Below are positions 33,974-47,519 of a stretch of DNA of 64,000 nucleotides, piece by piece. The stretch lies in assembly GCA_020091685.1 (NCBI GenBank), contig CM034602.1, positions 2,106,936 through 2,170,935 of the forward strand, given 5' to 3'. A program made the translations under genes and the position numbers. How positions within the stretch are numbered: position 1 is the first letter of the stretch; each line of letters starts with the position of its first letter. The stretch comes from Lutjanus erythropterus (Eukaryota > Chordata > Actinopteri > Lutjaniformes > Lutjanidae). The notes below the pieces were generated by a model that saw only the letters and a list, made by a program, of their open reading frames with translations, made no database searches and was not told the DNA's origin.

Positions 33974-36900
33974 ATGCTGAGGAGGCTGAGCAGAGGATTG
34001 TGGAACTACCGCAGCTTCGCCCTGATTGTTTTTACACCTCTGCTGCTGCTTCCTCTTCCTCTTGTCATTGGGACGAAGGTTAGTCTTCTTCACACACCAG
34101 CAACTAGACCAGTGCAATAAGCGGCAATAATTATAATTAAAGAAACAACTCTTCTGAAATTTAAAAATCAAAGTAACTGAAGTGATGAAGAACTTCCTCT
34201 GAAAGACAAAGACATATGCTGTCATTGTTTTACAGTGGTAACTCTGTGTTCAGTCTTTATTCTCTGCAGTATCATCTGTGTATTGCATCTGTTCTCTCCC
34301 CTTCCAGTGGACCACCATGGGAGAAATTATTTGGAAAAAATATGTACAGTAGTTTACAATGAGAGACATATAATTTTTGCATTTTTGTGTTTGAATTATG
34401 CCATGAATTACACGTCTGATGTTTGTTAATGTAAAAGATAATGTTGCTGGTCAAAAAAGTTGTAAAACTGTTGAAGCATGTGACACACAGAGGCACAAAA
34501 GTTGCAAAACTAACTTCATAACCTTGTAGAGCTGGTCCCACATGCTAGCTTTTACAGAACTGGCTAAATCTCCGTTTGCACAGCTGCAGCTTTCATCTTG
34601 ATTTTCACGTGTTTTAAAGTGTTTCCCATGAGCCACAGTGACAGCGATGTTGGTGTTGGTGACATATATTGTGCAAAATGATTATGGATTAAAAATGATT
34701 TGTTTCTCACTGTTCATCACTGTACATCAGATGGTGACACAGGAGTGGATTCTCACTCCTGTTGCGTCCCACCCCTCTCATCCACAGTCTGTGCACTGGT
34801 CAGGTGGCTGCAACCAGCTGCCAGAGCAGACAGGAGAGAATCAAAAATGATTTGTCTGTATTTGTATGTTAATGCAGCACTGAACACTGACATCAACATG
34901 CAACTGTGTGGCTTCTGATTGGTTATTTCCTGGATGTGTACGTTTATGGTAAACTGATGAATTAAATATATGCACTGTTGTGTTTTTTAGTCCTCTATGA
35001 CAGATAAATGCAACAGTGTCTTTGTGTTTTTTTCCCTGTAGGAGGCAGAATGTGCCTTTGTGTTGCTGCTGATGGCGACGTTCTGGGTGACAGAGGTGAT
35101 CCCTCTGTCCATGACCGCCATGCTCCCCGCCATCTCCTTCCCCATGTTTGGCATCATGAAGTCCTCGGACGTGAGTCCAGCTGTCTGTTAGCTGGACAAT
35201 TCTTCAATCTATTTTCTACACATAGACACATAGAAACTTCTAATTGATCTATGGCTCCAACACACTTTCTTTACATTGAGAAATATTTAGTTACATCCAT
35301 GTTCCTTTAAGAAAACACCAGCAACATGAGATGATAGGTGACTTCAACTTTATTCATTTCACCTTTTTCAGTTTCATTTTTTCCCTCATGCCTGGTCCTA
35401 ATAATCTTCTGTTGCTCTGAATATTTACCAGGATGCTTGTTTTTGCCATTTGTGCATTTGTTGATTTATTTACTTATCATGTTCTCATCTGTTTTCACTG
35501 TTTGTTCAGATTTTATTTCCTGGGCAGCAAGAGCGTGTAAACTACAAATTTTTATTAGAAATTGGGCTAAAGTTAAAACTATTATTCTCTACTCATACAG
35601 CATCACTTTCTTCTTAGCCTGCTCCCTCTCTGTTTCTCTTCCAGGTGGCGAAGGAGTACTTTAAAGACTTCCACCTCTTGTTGGTGGGCGTCACCTGCCT
35701 CGCCACGTCCATCGAGAAGTGGGGTCTCCACCGCAGAATCGCCTTGAGGCTCGTCACCATGGTGGGAGTGAACCCTGCATGGTGAGCGCCACACTTCTCT
35801 GCTACAGGATTCAAATATTTACTTCATACAGGGTTGAATATGTGAAAACTTCCTTCCATGTGTAAATACCTCATCAACATGTCAAACAAAAAAATTACAG
35901 TTTAAAGTTGTTTTGCAAACTTTTTTCATGTTATTGGCCACAAGAATGTTGATTTACATGTTTGCGATTCATTTAGATGTAGTAACAGCTGCTTTGTGGG
36001 TTTTTCTCACCACAGAACAAAGCCTTTCTAAAACATTCCCCAGAGAGGATGAATCTTAAAACTGTGCCTTGGCATGTTAGTGTGTGTTAGTGGATGAGAT
36101 GCAGTCGACCAGGAGGTTACAGGGGCTTATAAAGTAGAAGTGACAGTGTGTGGTGGTGCACGTCGAGGTGTTTGTGACTGTTCCAGCTCTGACGCCCATG
36201 CTGTCATCTCCAGGTTGATGCTGGGCTTCATGTCCGGCTGTGCGTTCCTCTCCATGTGGGTCCAAAACACCTCGGCTGTTACCATGGTGATGCCCATTGT
36301 GGAGGCTGTTCTCCAGCAGATCCTGAGAGCCAAGGAGGTGGGGTGTGCAGGCGAAGACAACCCCAACCTGCAGCTGGAGGGTACCTGGATTAAAATTTTA
36401 TTCTGTTTTTATACAGAGGAGCGTGTTGCGTGTGCATTTAAACTGAAGACAACCAGTTTCAATTTAATAGTTAAGCCTTTAGGTCATCTACAAAAGCAAA
36501 CAAGATCGTCAGTGAGAAGATCTGCCTTTTCTATATAGTTATTCTAAATGCCTGCCACTCACTGCCCCACAGTTAGTAGTACTTTAGCCAGTAAAAAGGA
36601 CGAAGAGGGAGATTTTTCTTATTTTATATGTTATGTTTTGTGGTTATGGCTGTGGAAACATTACCGCTTTTGTCCACAGGAGCCTCCAAAATCAACATAA
36701 TCAAAAAACATTTATTTTCCTGAAGTCAAGAAGAGTAATACTTTAGGATATATGTAGAAACAACTGGATAAGTGTTAAAGAATATTTTCTTTGTAAACCA
36801 AATAATGAGCACAACTTTTGTTTTGTCATGTTGTGATAAAACTAAGCATTTATTAATGGATTACCAACATTTAAAACTGTTGTTTACCAAATATAAAAGA

Positions 36901-39900
36901 TAAAAAATGGCCAAGGGGATTTTCACAACTTGACAATCAAAATGTGTTCTTATTTCACGGGTCTCAGACAAGTGGAGGTACGAGAGTGAAGATAAATACA
37001 CGTTGTTTTATCCCAAGCTGCCCTCCTGCCACTAAAAGAGTCGGCGTCAGGTCTGTCCACGGCTCGCAGCAGCTGCCTGTCGGCTTTGTGCCTCTGCTCT
37101 GCGACGGTCCACTCCACATTTCTGTTTTCGTAGCAATGAAATATTACTTTCCCTCAAATTTGAGGAGCAGAGCTTCTGGAGGAGCACTGAAGGGAGGGTG
37201 GGTTTGTTTGGCTGTTCAAATATCAGCTGTCTTTCTCCAAAATGACTCACCCCACCTTTAAGTATCAATAATGTAATAAGGATATAAATTAAATATAACC
37301 ATGGTCCATTTAAAAACTAGAAGGCACTCTGAGAGCACTCACTCCAACCGAGGCCAGATGTCCTGTCTCACAACGTTAACAAAAGGGAAATTTTGTGATT
37401 CAGATCCACTCAAAAGGATTTATTTTTTATTTTTATTCAGATAGCATAGCTGAAGATACAACAGGGAGAGAAAGAGAGGGAGGATGATATGCATTGAAGG
37501 GCCACAGAGTGGGACTCAAACCCACGGCTGAATAGCTGAAAAGACAAATGGACAAAACACAGCCTGAATTTCAACGTCTATTTTTGGGCTAAATAAAGGC
37601 CACGACACACCGACCAGATTTAGCCCAAAACATAACGTTGAAATGACGTTTGGTGCTTGGTGGGATGCCCTCCTCAGCAGGGGTAACACAGGCAGTTCAG
37701 AGTGCTTTAAATAAAGCAGAAACACCAGGAAATGTATTTTATCATTCAACATTTAAAAACACAATGAGGAAACCAAAATAATTTAAAGTAGAATAAAATG
37801 GAACCAAAATATGCAATGGAAAAAACAATAGAGAGGAAATACAGTTAGAGTGCATCTATGTGTTGTCTTAAATCCAATAAGAGACATTAAATTTCTGCAA
37901 AATAAATCGTTAAGAGACTTAGCCAAGAAACTGACATGCAGACAGACATAACGTGAGTGAATGAATGAGCAGGAGACAAATTTTAGTCAAAGTCACACAA
38001 AGTTCTGAGGAGCAAGAGAGGAATTATCTGTCTAATCATGACTGTTAGCGTCACACTGGGAGCAAAACATCACAGGCGCACGTAGAGCTAATTTCCACCA
38101 TTTTCTGCTAATTGCATCAAAAATTACCTCCTTAAATAGCAACACAGCAGCGCTACAAGAACAAGGGAAGTTAACCACAGTCTGATATTTTTGCAGAAAC
38201 TGACGGCCATGTTGAAAAGATGAAAGAACCTGTGAGGTATGTGAAGGGCTGCTGGTCCTGTTCTGATGCCTTCACTGTCACTCTGGGCTCTTGGTGTTTG
38301 CAGCGTTCTTTGTTCTTGTCATTGCAGTACATTCAAAAAACATTAATACTGTATTTCTCTGTATCTCAGTGACCAGAGGCATCCAGATGTTCCTGCAGAG
38401 ACCTTTACATGTGTTCAGATACAGACGGTATCACAGCCTGCTGCAGCTCAGGTACAAAAACCAAACAATACAGTTTGATTCTATAAAATTACTGTTTGTG
38501 ATACTGATGATTCTGCAACTCCTGACACTGTTCAGAGTTTTTTCAATTGTTTTGGCTCATTTTTCAAAACAGCTGCTCAGCTGCATGCCTGAAAAAAGCA
38601 GTGACTCACCCCGTTCACATTTCAAAACCAAGTTTTTGTGTCAGTAAATTGGCCACTGCCACCAAAATTAAAAAAGTTGAAGTTTAGCTGGTGATGGAGC
38701 AACCTGTCACATAATGCTTCCTTTGACAGAGAATTTCTCCCTCACGGTTGTCTTGCAGGTTGCTGCATGTCAGCCTGCAGCTCCCAGCAGGAGTAAACAG
38801 GACCTGATGATTTGTAAAGCCATGTGCATCAGTGTTGCCTACTCCTCCAACATCGGAGGCATCAGCACACTGCCGGGCACTTCACCCAACCTCATCTTCT
38901 CTGAGTACATCAAGCAGTGAGTACATGCTGAGCGTATACTATACGCATGAGACGGAGAAAAGGGCACGAAACAAAACAAATGTGAATGCATTTAAAGCAA
39001 CATGCAAAATGAATTTTAAAAAATCAATCTGTGTACGGCTTGGTGTTTACTAAATATAAAACTACCATTTAAAATTTCCCTGTAAAGGGAGCAGAGAACA
39101 AAACCCTAAGGATGTAAAGCTGCTGTGTGCAGTTTTAATAACTGCAGTTAAATCCACCTCAAACACTGTTTTTTTAAACTCAGGATTTATTCAAACTGCG
39201 ACTGCATTAACTTCGGGAACTGGTTCCTGTTGTGCCTGCCCATCAGTGTTATCATGCTGCTGCTGACCTGGATGTGGCTCTACTGGCTCTTCATTGGCTC
39301 AGAGTGAGTGTCAACACACCATCTGTTCTGCTAATCGCCTCCTATCTGTGTTTTTACTCAAACTTATCTGTCTGCATCATGTTATAGTTCATACCATCCA
39401 TCATTACATCAGTTCTTTTTATTTCTCTCCATATTATCAGCTTTATCTTCTGTCTTTTTACCTCCTGTCCATTTATTCATTATAACAGCACACTGTATTC
39501 AGCTTCCCTTTCACATTTTTATAATTCCATTATACATATCCCACTTTTTAAATTCAATTTTGTGTTTTATTGTTGTGAAGATGCAGTGCAGTCCAAGGCC
39601 ACTATAATGAGCTATTTATTTCCATCATTTATCTTGTTGTACATGTTGAAGAATGTAATAAATAGCCATGACACACACACGTCTCTACAACAGTCCCCAG
39701 TAGATTCAATTTGCTGCAGCTAGCTCTATAATTAAGCTAATGTTAGCTCCATCAGTTGGAAGAAAGCTCTGTCTCCAGCTGGCTCATTTTAAAAAGTGAA
39801 TCTTGTAAAATGGTCTTACATGCCCTTGGTAGCTACATACATGACTTAGGCAGCTAATTTGTTACTCAGAGACTCTTTGGATTAGACCAACCAAATCTTT

Positions 39901-41011
39901 ATTTATTAAACTTACATCTCTGCTAATTACCTGTACAATTTAAAGATGATTACATGTAACATACCGTTCACAATATTTAAGTCAAATATTGCAAACCCTA
40001 GAGACAGTTGCAACGTGATCAGGGAACAGTTGCATCATATTAAAATGACACTGAATTTCACTAATTAACATTTGTTTTTGGTCTCAATAAGCATAGTATT
40101 CAAACTACATGCATTGTTTTACACTAAAATTATAGTATCATTTATTTATGCAATAATATAATAGTGTTATTTATTTATTTAGTCATTTTAATCAAATAGT
40201 AGTTATTGAGTTTTGATCGATTATGTGTAAAACACAAACCTACCATGAGTCAGTGTGCAGATGTTACAGATGCTGTTTAATCTTTCGGTATTTCAGTGTG
40301 AGACGCGAAGAATGCAACAATATGCGACACAACAAATGTTTATTAAATACATATTTATTGCACAAAATAACATTTGTTTTAAAAACTCAGAATGACGTGT
40401 TTATGTTGTAAAATACTGCGGTGTCATCTGTTCTGATATTGCCGCTTAGCACTGTTGCAAATGTGCCTATCAGCCATGACAGAACATCATGTGCCAGCTA
40501 GACACATTGACCTGCACACATGCTAAACATGTCACTTAGTGAGTTGACAAATCACGGTTCAAAGGTTCAAACTGGGTAAGTTTTAATTAATTCTTCAGGA
40601 CAGTTTGACAAAAATAGAGCTCATGAAAAAAAAAACTTTCATACCTCTAAAACACTCCTCCTGGTGGTGAGAGAGTCTTACTGAGTGTGTGCAGTATGAG
40701 TATCATCACTTAAAGCACTTGTTGCAACCATCCCCGGTCTCCCCTACCAGTTAAAAAAACAGCATCCTCACCTGCTGATGATCCACATAGAGGACGTGGA
40801 AATAAAGGAACTGAATTTTCTTGAGTTAGTTCTTGTGTTGCAGTGTTTCTTTGTTTATTTGTGAGGAAGTTCATTAGCTCTGCCCTGAAGCACAGCAAGT
40901 CTTCCTGGGGTCCACATTTAAAACTATACAATAAACATTACAGTCAAGACAAATGGCAAACATAAGACATACATTAGAGAATAACATTAATATGTATGAT
41001 TAAAACTAACA

Positions 41012-41091
<80 letters not shown>

Positions 41092-43713
41092 AATAAAAAA
41101 CTCTAGAGTTTCCAGCTTCCAACTACAAATCCCCATATTTATAAAATCCTACAAATATGATGTCCTGAGGTGTATTATTATTATGCTTTTTAAACATTGA
41201 TGTGTTGTTTTAGTCAATAACAGAAGTAAAGAATTCCATGTTAAGGAAATTAGTGTTTGCTTTCGGGAGAGAAACTTGGCCTTTTCTTGCCTGTCTGGTT
41301 TCATACTGTTTGACTCTACACTGACAGTGTAAAGCTGGTTATTCCTGTATATAGAGGACAAATGTAAGATCAGACGTTTATTTTAGTTTCAAACATCCTC
41401 CAGTTCTGTTTGGCTGATTACATACGTTTCACCTTTTTACTCAATATATTTTCACTTCACATAGCAAGAGTAAAGGCTAATCAGATGAGCACTAGCTGCT
41501 GTGTTTAGCTAACTCAGTTACAATATCTCAGGTAATGCAGAAATTGTCCTAACACAGAATAGATTTTCTAATGTCTAAAAACAGCCAAGAGGAGGAGCAA
41601 AATTATAGTTTTCTCTCAGACCACTTGAATTACATTATGCTTAAAGGTTAGCATGTAACATTCAGCCTAAAATGCAACTTTTAATAAACTTTTTTTAATA
41701 AACTGTGAACCTTGGCAAGAGTAAAATAACCTTCAAAGAAAATGAGAATAACTCAGTTTTAGTTTGATAAATGTTTGATATAATCTCAGAACTCTGTGAT
41801 ACCTGCTTTCATTTCGACACAACCTGACACAGAGACGTGACTGTAATGCTAATGTTAGCATTAGCAGTGTGATGGTGTCAGACAGGTTAATTGCGAGCGC
41901 CGCTGGGCGCCACACATGCTCGGCAATCTTTTCATTAGCTGGTCGGCGACGTGCGCTCACAGTGTGCTTTTAACCAATCACAATCAATCATTCGGTTCAC
42001 CGTGAGCATTCTCTGTCGTCTATCAATAATAAAATCTGTCTGTGTGTTCTGAACACACACTCTCACACACAGCTTCAAGTTCCTGTGGCAGCAGTCTGAG
42101 AAAGACAGGGCTACGAGAAAAGTCATAGAAGAAGAGTACAGGTCGCTGGGACCAATGAGGTGATCACTCATCCATCCACTCATTCATTCATTCATCTTTA
42201 ATTTATTTCCTCTAATTCCGTTATTTATCCATGCACACATATTCTCATCTATTCATCCACCCTTTCATTATTCATTCACTCATCCATTCGTTCTCCTTGT
42301 TTCCCTCCAGTTCTCAGGAGATCTTCACTGGAGTGGTTTTCCTGATGATGGTGTTGTTGTGGTTGACCAGATCTCCAGGTTTCATACCAGGCTGGGCGTC
42401 TCTCTTCCCTCAGTGAGTCACATTCCCCTTTTTATTTCACTGTCATTTATTTTGACTCAGTCCCAGGTACACCGTGGATTAATCCGCTGCTGAAAATAGT
42501 CCCAACAATCAACAGCATCATTGAGCTTTTTTTACAGACAAGACTTTATTAATTTTATTATATTTTGGACTTATTTTTCAGTACATCTTCATTAGGAATC
42601 AACTGGCTTGAGACTGAGAGCCACAGACAGGATTTGGGAGTCCAAAAGTACCAAAACGTTGTTTATTTTTGTCTTTTCATGGCTTTTATAAAACAACTAG
42701 GAAACTTAAAATACTAGAATATCTAAAATAAACCTCACATCTCTAAATGTTCTGCTCTTTTCTCCACAAACGCTGCACAAAATTTTCTGCAACAAATGTA
42801 ATCCTAATGTACTTGTTTTTCCTGTTCTTGCAGTCACTCGGGCTACATCACTGATGCCACCGTGGCTCTGCTGCTGGGCCTCCTCCTCTTCATCGTACCT
42901 GCCTACGGACCCTCCAGAAAACACGGTAACTTCTCACTAGCTGGCTGTTATAACATTCACATCAGCAGGTAATCAGATATAGAGTGTAGAGTACATTTAC
43001 TCAGGTACTCTACATAAGTACTTTTTTAGAATTGAGTATTTCCAGTTTATGCTACAGTACTTTTTACTTCTACCCCACCACAGTTTAGAGGAAAATATTC
43101 TTTTACGTTTACTTTTTACTTCATTACAGCTGTTTATGATGTATGATTTGATTTTGACTTAATAACAAAAAAAGTTATCCAACATCCAACGTGTCCCAAG
43201 ATTTTTTTTTTTAAACTCCAGCAGGACGACTTGCTTGGTTGCCTCCAAGATCAGAACCATGATCTGATCAAATTCTTCCAACAGAGTTCTCTCCAAGAAC
43301 ATGATGATGTCATAGACTGTTGTGTTCTCCAAATATGGAACCATTCATCTTCACCTCGCTCTTTTTCCCATTTCAGTTTTTATTTCCTCTTCTCTCCATT
43401 AGGTGCTAATATAATGTAGATATTACTCTGTATTTCTTTGAATTGTAGATTTCAATTTTGGTTTTAGCTATTCCAGGAGAAAGATACGTGATTGTTGAGC
43501 CTCATTTCCAAGTCATTAGTTACTAACAAACAACAAAAAACTGACCTGTGATTGGCCAAAGTATCTCATCACGAGCTAGATTTTCTAAAGCCTGAAAACA
43601 GAGGAGAGAGGAGGAACAAAAGTCTGGTTTTCTCTGTTATACTTAAAAACCTTTGCCTGATGACACCAAAAGTAAACGGCCTACTCCAGCTTTAATTGTG
43701 GAGTGAGACAGCT

Positions 43714-43758
<45 letters not shown>

Positions 43759-44118
43759 GAGGATGTAAGCAGGATCTTTTTATCTCCTTCCATCCAGAGG
43801 CCATGATCTCCTGGAAGGACTTCCAGGCCTCCATGCCGTGGAAAGTGGCCCTGCTGGTCGGTGGAGGCTTCGCACTCGCTGCAGGCACAAAGGTGGGCTG
43901 TGTCTGTCTGTGTGAAACATAACCATCATCATACATTCACCATAAAAACTTCCTAAAACAATGTGTTAACTTTCAAAAAGAGGCACCCTTCTGTCAGAGC
44001 TTACAAGGAATAATTTGATGAGAAAAGGGGATACATGGCTTATTGTAGTTTGGGTGAACTGTCCCTTTAATTGGCTAACACCAGAATAAAAGCTACATTA
44101 AAACTGGTTCAAAACATG

Positions 44119-44153
<35 letters not shown>

Positions 44154-44978
44154 AGGAGTCAGGCCTGTCTTTGTGGGTGGCTGAGCTGCTGACACCTCTG
44201 GGTGATCTGCCAGTCTTGGCCACGATCACAGTCGCCTGCATCATCGTCACCACGGTAACAGAGGTGGCCAGCAATGCTGCCACCATCACCATCTTCCTCC
44301 CCATCCTCTCCCCTCTGGTGGGTTCACAGTGTTTTAGACTCTAGACACACTGAACACAGACTGTCTTTGGTTGATAATACTTTTTAATATTTTCAGTTTT
44401 GATATATTTAGTTAAAATGACTGATTAAAATGTATTTTGGTTTATACATAATTTCAGAATTAGGCAAAAAAGCAGCAAGAAATCCCTCTTTGATCACTGT
44501 CACTGTTAAATAAGCAATTATACATGATAATTATGTCACTGTGGACGTATTTGGATTGATATTTGTGTTTGTGTGATCTGTCTCTCTTCAGGCAGAGGCC
44601 ATTCATGTCAACCCGCTGTACGTCCTGATACCCACCACCCTGTGCACATCCTTCTCTTTCCTGCTGCCAGTATCCAACCCGCCCAACGCCGTCGTGTTCG
44701 CCTACGGACACTTCAACATCATGGACATGGTGAGTCCTGTCATACAAACACAGCAGATCATAATTCACCCACAGACTCAATGCATGAGAAATGTAATTCT
44801 GCATTTTAAACCATAACTTTTGTGTCTGCTGCAGGTGAAGGCGGGACTCGGCGCCAACGTGATCGGCGTCCTCTGCACGCTGTTGGCTGTGGCGACATGG
44901 GGAGTTCCATTATTCTCTCTGGATACGTACCCTGACTGGGCGCCGGTCCTCCCTGGGCCCAACTCCACAACACCTTGA
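33974..44978 (+). CDS. slc13a1: SLC13A1, sodium/sulfate cotransporter (NaS1)
   Basis: Coding exons: 33974-34078, 35042-35170, 35645-35781, 36214-36380, 38197-38236, 38370-38451, 38759-38916, 39184-39303, 42073-42159, 42311-42412, 42834-42925, 43798-43892, 44156-44317, 44592-44729, 44835-44978. All junctions are GT-AG and in phase, giving 585 residues (human about 595). Seen: hydrophobic N-terminal helix (FALIVFTPLLLLPLPLV), EAECAFVLLLMATFWVTEVIPLS, YFKDFHLLLVGVTCLATSIEKW, a polar loop, AYSSNIGGISTLPGTSPNLIF, the SLC13 signature VTEVASNAATITIFLP, and LPVSNPPNAVVFAYGH. A C-terminal sequon N-S-T at about 581 matches the conserved glycosylation site. The first Na/anion motif reads Q141-N-T instead of S-N-T. 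Known role: apical Na-coupled sulfate uptake in kidney and intestine. SLC13A4 is the closest alternative; synteny favours SLC13A1. The small exons 5 and 6 in the variable loop are less certain. Confidence 0.93.
36381..38196. other. SLC13A1 intron 4 with dispersed repeats
   Basis: It contains a repeat at 36630-36720 (inverted relative to 24763-24870) and a second element ending near 37260 (GTCTTTCTCCAAAATGACTC, ACCCCACCTTTAAG) of a kind common in fish. No additional exon is supported. Confidence 0.5.
39304..42072. other. SLC13A1 intron 8
   Basis: 2.8 kb of A/T-rich intron containing a long GT microsatellite (41015-41088). No exon or RNA gene seen. Confidence 0.5.
41015..41088 (+). repeat. (GT)n microsatellite
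   Basis: About 37 GT units in SLC13A1 intron 8. Confidence 0.95.
43714..43758 (+). repeat. (CTGT)n microsatellite upstream of SLC13A1 exon 12
   Basis: About 11 CTGT units, ending 39 bases before the acceptor at 43797/43798. Confidence 0.9.
44122..44149 (+). repeat. (GT)n tract abutting the SLC13A1 exon 13 acceptor
   Basis: Fourteen GT units then TTTGCAG/GAG, so the tract sits where a polypyrimidine tract is expected. Confidence 0.9.
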
Positions 44979-47513
44979 TGATGGGTCCCCTGACATGGAT
45001 CTCAAAGTGAGAGTTTCAAAACACCAACAAGGGGCTTTATTAACAAAGAGCCTAAAACTTTATTAGCTGTTCTAAAAAAATCACTGTAAATCACAGCCTC
45101 ATGTGGCTTTTTACTTTTATAAAATGGTTACTACATGTGCCTAGTGCCTTTATTGATAAAAAATAATTATTCTTCCACCAAGGGATGCAGTTCTTCAGCA
45201 ACGTTTAGCACAATTGGTTACCAGTTAGTACACAGATGCAGGAGGACGCACTTTCCAAAAGCTCAGTGTTTCTAAAACTTTTACATCACGAACCACCTCG
45301 TAAAAAATATAATTAAATTAAGCTCCCCAAGGACCGATATTATGATGGACATTAAAATACAGTAGTGAAGCCATTCAGTTACAGACGGGTCACACAGGAA
45401 ACAGGCTTCTTCCTAATACAAAGATTACTTACTGCCAAAAAGCCGCCTTCACAGAAAGGCACTGGCTTTCTGCATCACCGTTTAGCTTGTAGCTAATCTT
45501 TCATTTCCTGTTGTTCACTTCAGATAGCAGTAGCAGCATATGTAGATGAAAATATCTGAAAGGCTAGTGACTGTTTTCTCTGATCTGAAGTGCAGTTAAG
45601 ATTTTCTGCCATAGCAAGTTTAATTTTGAAGATAGAAAGTACTGAGGGTCGTTTCTTGGTCGAAGGCCACCTTCCTGCACTGTCCCCACGACTGCTGGTG
45701 GTATTGCTCGATTTCATCTGTATACATGAGCTTTCAGAAAACACGCACAGAAATATTGAAGAAATTAACACAGAAAATTATCAGAAATCTAATGTTCAAA
45801 ATGAGCCTTAACAAAAATTGGATGCTTGCAATTGACAGCAAAACTATAGAAAGGTGAGCTTCAAATGAGAACATTCAAGCTAAAGTTACATCACTAACTA
45901 ACCATTGATCGTTAGTGTAGTTTGTCCACTTTGAATGAAGATAAAAGGCCGGTGGACTTGGTGTATTGGAGTGTTTCTCCAACGAAGCTACAGAACTCAG
46001 CAGGTTCCCTCGCTGCTCAAACATGAATCCCCGTAGGTTCTTTTTATTTCTTTCGCCAGTGGATCGTTGATGTGCCGGTTAAGCCCTGAGGGCACTAGTT
46101 TAGCTCCATTTTGGTGATTGTTTCAAAATCAATGGCCAGATATTTCTCAGCACACCAAGGCTGAACGGACTCTTGAGTTTTCCAATGCTTCAGTTTTTCT
46201 CTGTCATTAATTTCAACACGTCTGTTTTCTTTATGTTTTATCTCCTTCCTCTATCGTCGTCTTCCACGTCAATCAAAATTCAGCATGTTTATAGGGATTT
46301 TACAATGGCCTCAAACATGGCTCAGCCAATCACAGTCAAGGATGAGATCTGTATTTATAGTCCTTTGGGTGTTTTATTGCCCGCTCTCCACCGAGCATTC
46401 AATTAATTTGTTTTAAGACCATTCAAATGTCCAGTGCGTAAGCATGATGTGGATTTATTGGCAGAATATGGTAGAAATGGCATATAATATTCAGATATTC
46501 AGTTTTCATTAGTGTATAATCACTTGAAAAGAAGAATTATTGTGCTTTTGTCACCTCAGAATGAGCTGTTTCTATCTAAAGAGAGCGAGGGTCCTTGAGC
46601 AGCCATGTTTCTACACCGGCTCTAGAGAAGGCTGTTTTCATTCTATGCAAATGTCGCAGTCACTGTAGGTTTTAACGCTGTACGCTTAAAGGACGTGATA
46701 TTTTCAATCTGAAAGTCCTTTAAGCAAGGTTATGAATAATATCTTATATTATATTTTTGTCTTTAAGGTTTTTCTTTATTTTTTTTCTAAAGCACTATGA
46801 TGAAAGAAAGTATTTTTATTAGTAAAAGTTTCCCATCTTGGGCTCAAGTCCTGCAGACACAGTAGGCAAGTTAGAAAACACTGAGGGACGGAGAAACACA
46901 TTGTTAGTTTGTCTTTTTTATGAGATTTATTGACAGTAATTAAAATATAGAATACCACCAGACTTACATACTGGAGGTGTAAGAAAAAGCATCTTGAGAA
47001 AAACGAACTTTGCTCAGAAGCAAACAGCAGGCAGAGACAGTTAGACACTAGGTGGTGAAGAAAGTGGGACATCTAGCAGCGTAAGAGCCAGATGTGTCTG
47101 TCGTCAGTTGGTGGAAACCAAACCAGAACTAAAAAACAGAGAGTGAATATTGGACTTAACATTCATCAGGTGGACACAAACGTGACTCCAATGGGATGAT
47201 CATGTTGCTGTGTGTTAACATGTTCGTTACAACTACTTTATAAGCTCATTTTTTGTCAGATGTTGTGTTTTCAGTTCGTTCTGCTGCCCCCAGGTGGTCA
47301 AAGGAAATAAGAGGAGGTGTAAGAATCCTTGAATGAAGTGTCTTCAGCATGATAGATTTTATACAGATATGTATAAAGATAGTCAACATTTCAGTCATTT
47401 CAGACATATTTTTGTTTTGCCATTTTGATGTTCCTTTTTCTTGTTGTTTTGTTTCTATTTTTTGGATTTTTGTTAGAGCTGTAAAAATGTGAAAGTTGTT
47501 TTTTTCTGACTGT
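44979..47513. other. Region downstream of the SLC13A1 stop
   Basis: Either a long 3' untranslated region or intergenic sequence. It includes a dispersed repeat (46455-46635) that also occurs at 53160-53360, and a repeat near 47030-47320 ending CTGCTGCCCCCAGGTGGTCA. No exon seen. Confidence 0.45.
46455..46635 (+). repeat. Dispersed repeat D, copy 1
   Basis: TTGGCAGAATATGG, GTGTATAATCACTTGAAAA, CAGAATGAGCTGTTTCTATC and GCCATGTTTCTACA recur in order at 53160-53360. Unassigned class. Confidence 0.55.
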
Positions 47514-47519
47514 AAATAA
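47514..47519 (+). terminator. Candidate distal SLC13A1 poly(A) signal
   Basis: GTAAATAAAGTTTG gives an AATAAA followed by a GTGGTGTC-type downstream element about 25 bases later. It would give a 3' untranslated region of about 2.5 kb. ATTAAA variants near 45313 and 45343 are nearer alternatives. Confidence 0.3.

Noticed and set aside
36944..37261. 105-codon open frame in SLC13A1 intron 4
   Set aside because: It overlaps a dispersed fish repeat and has no splice signals or domain.
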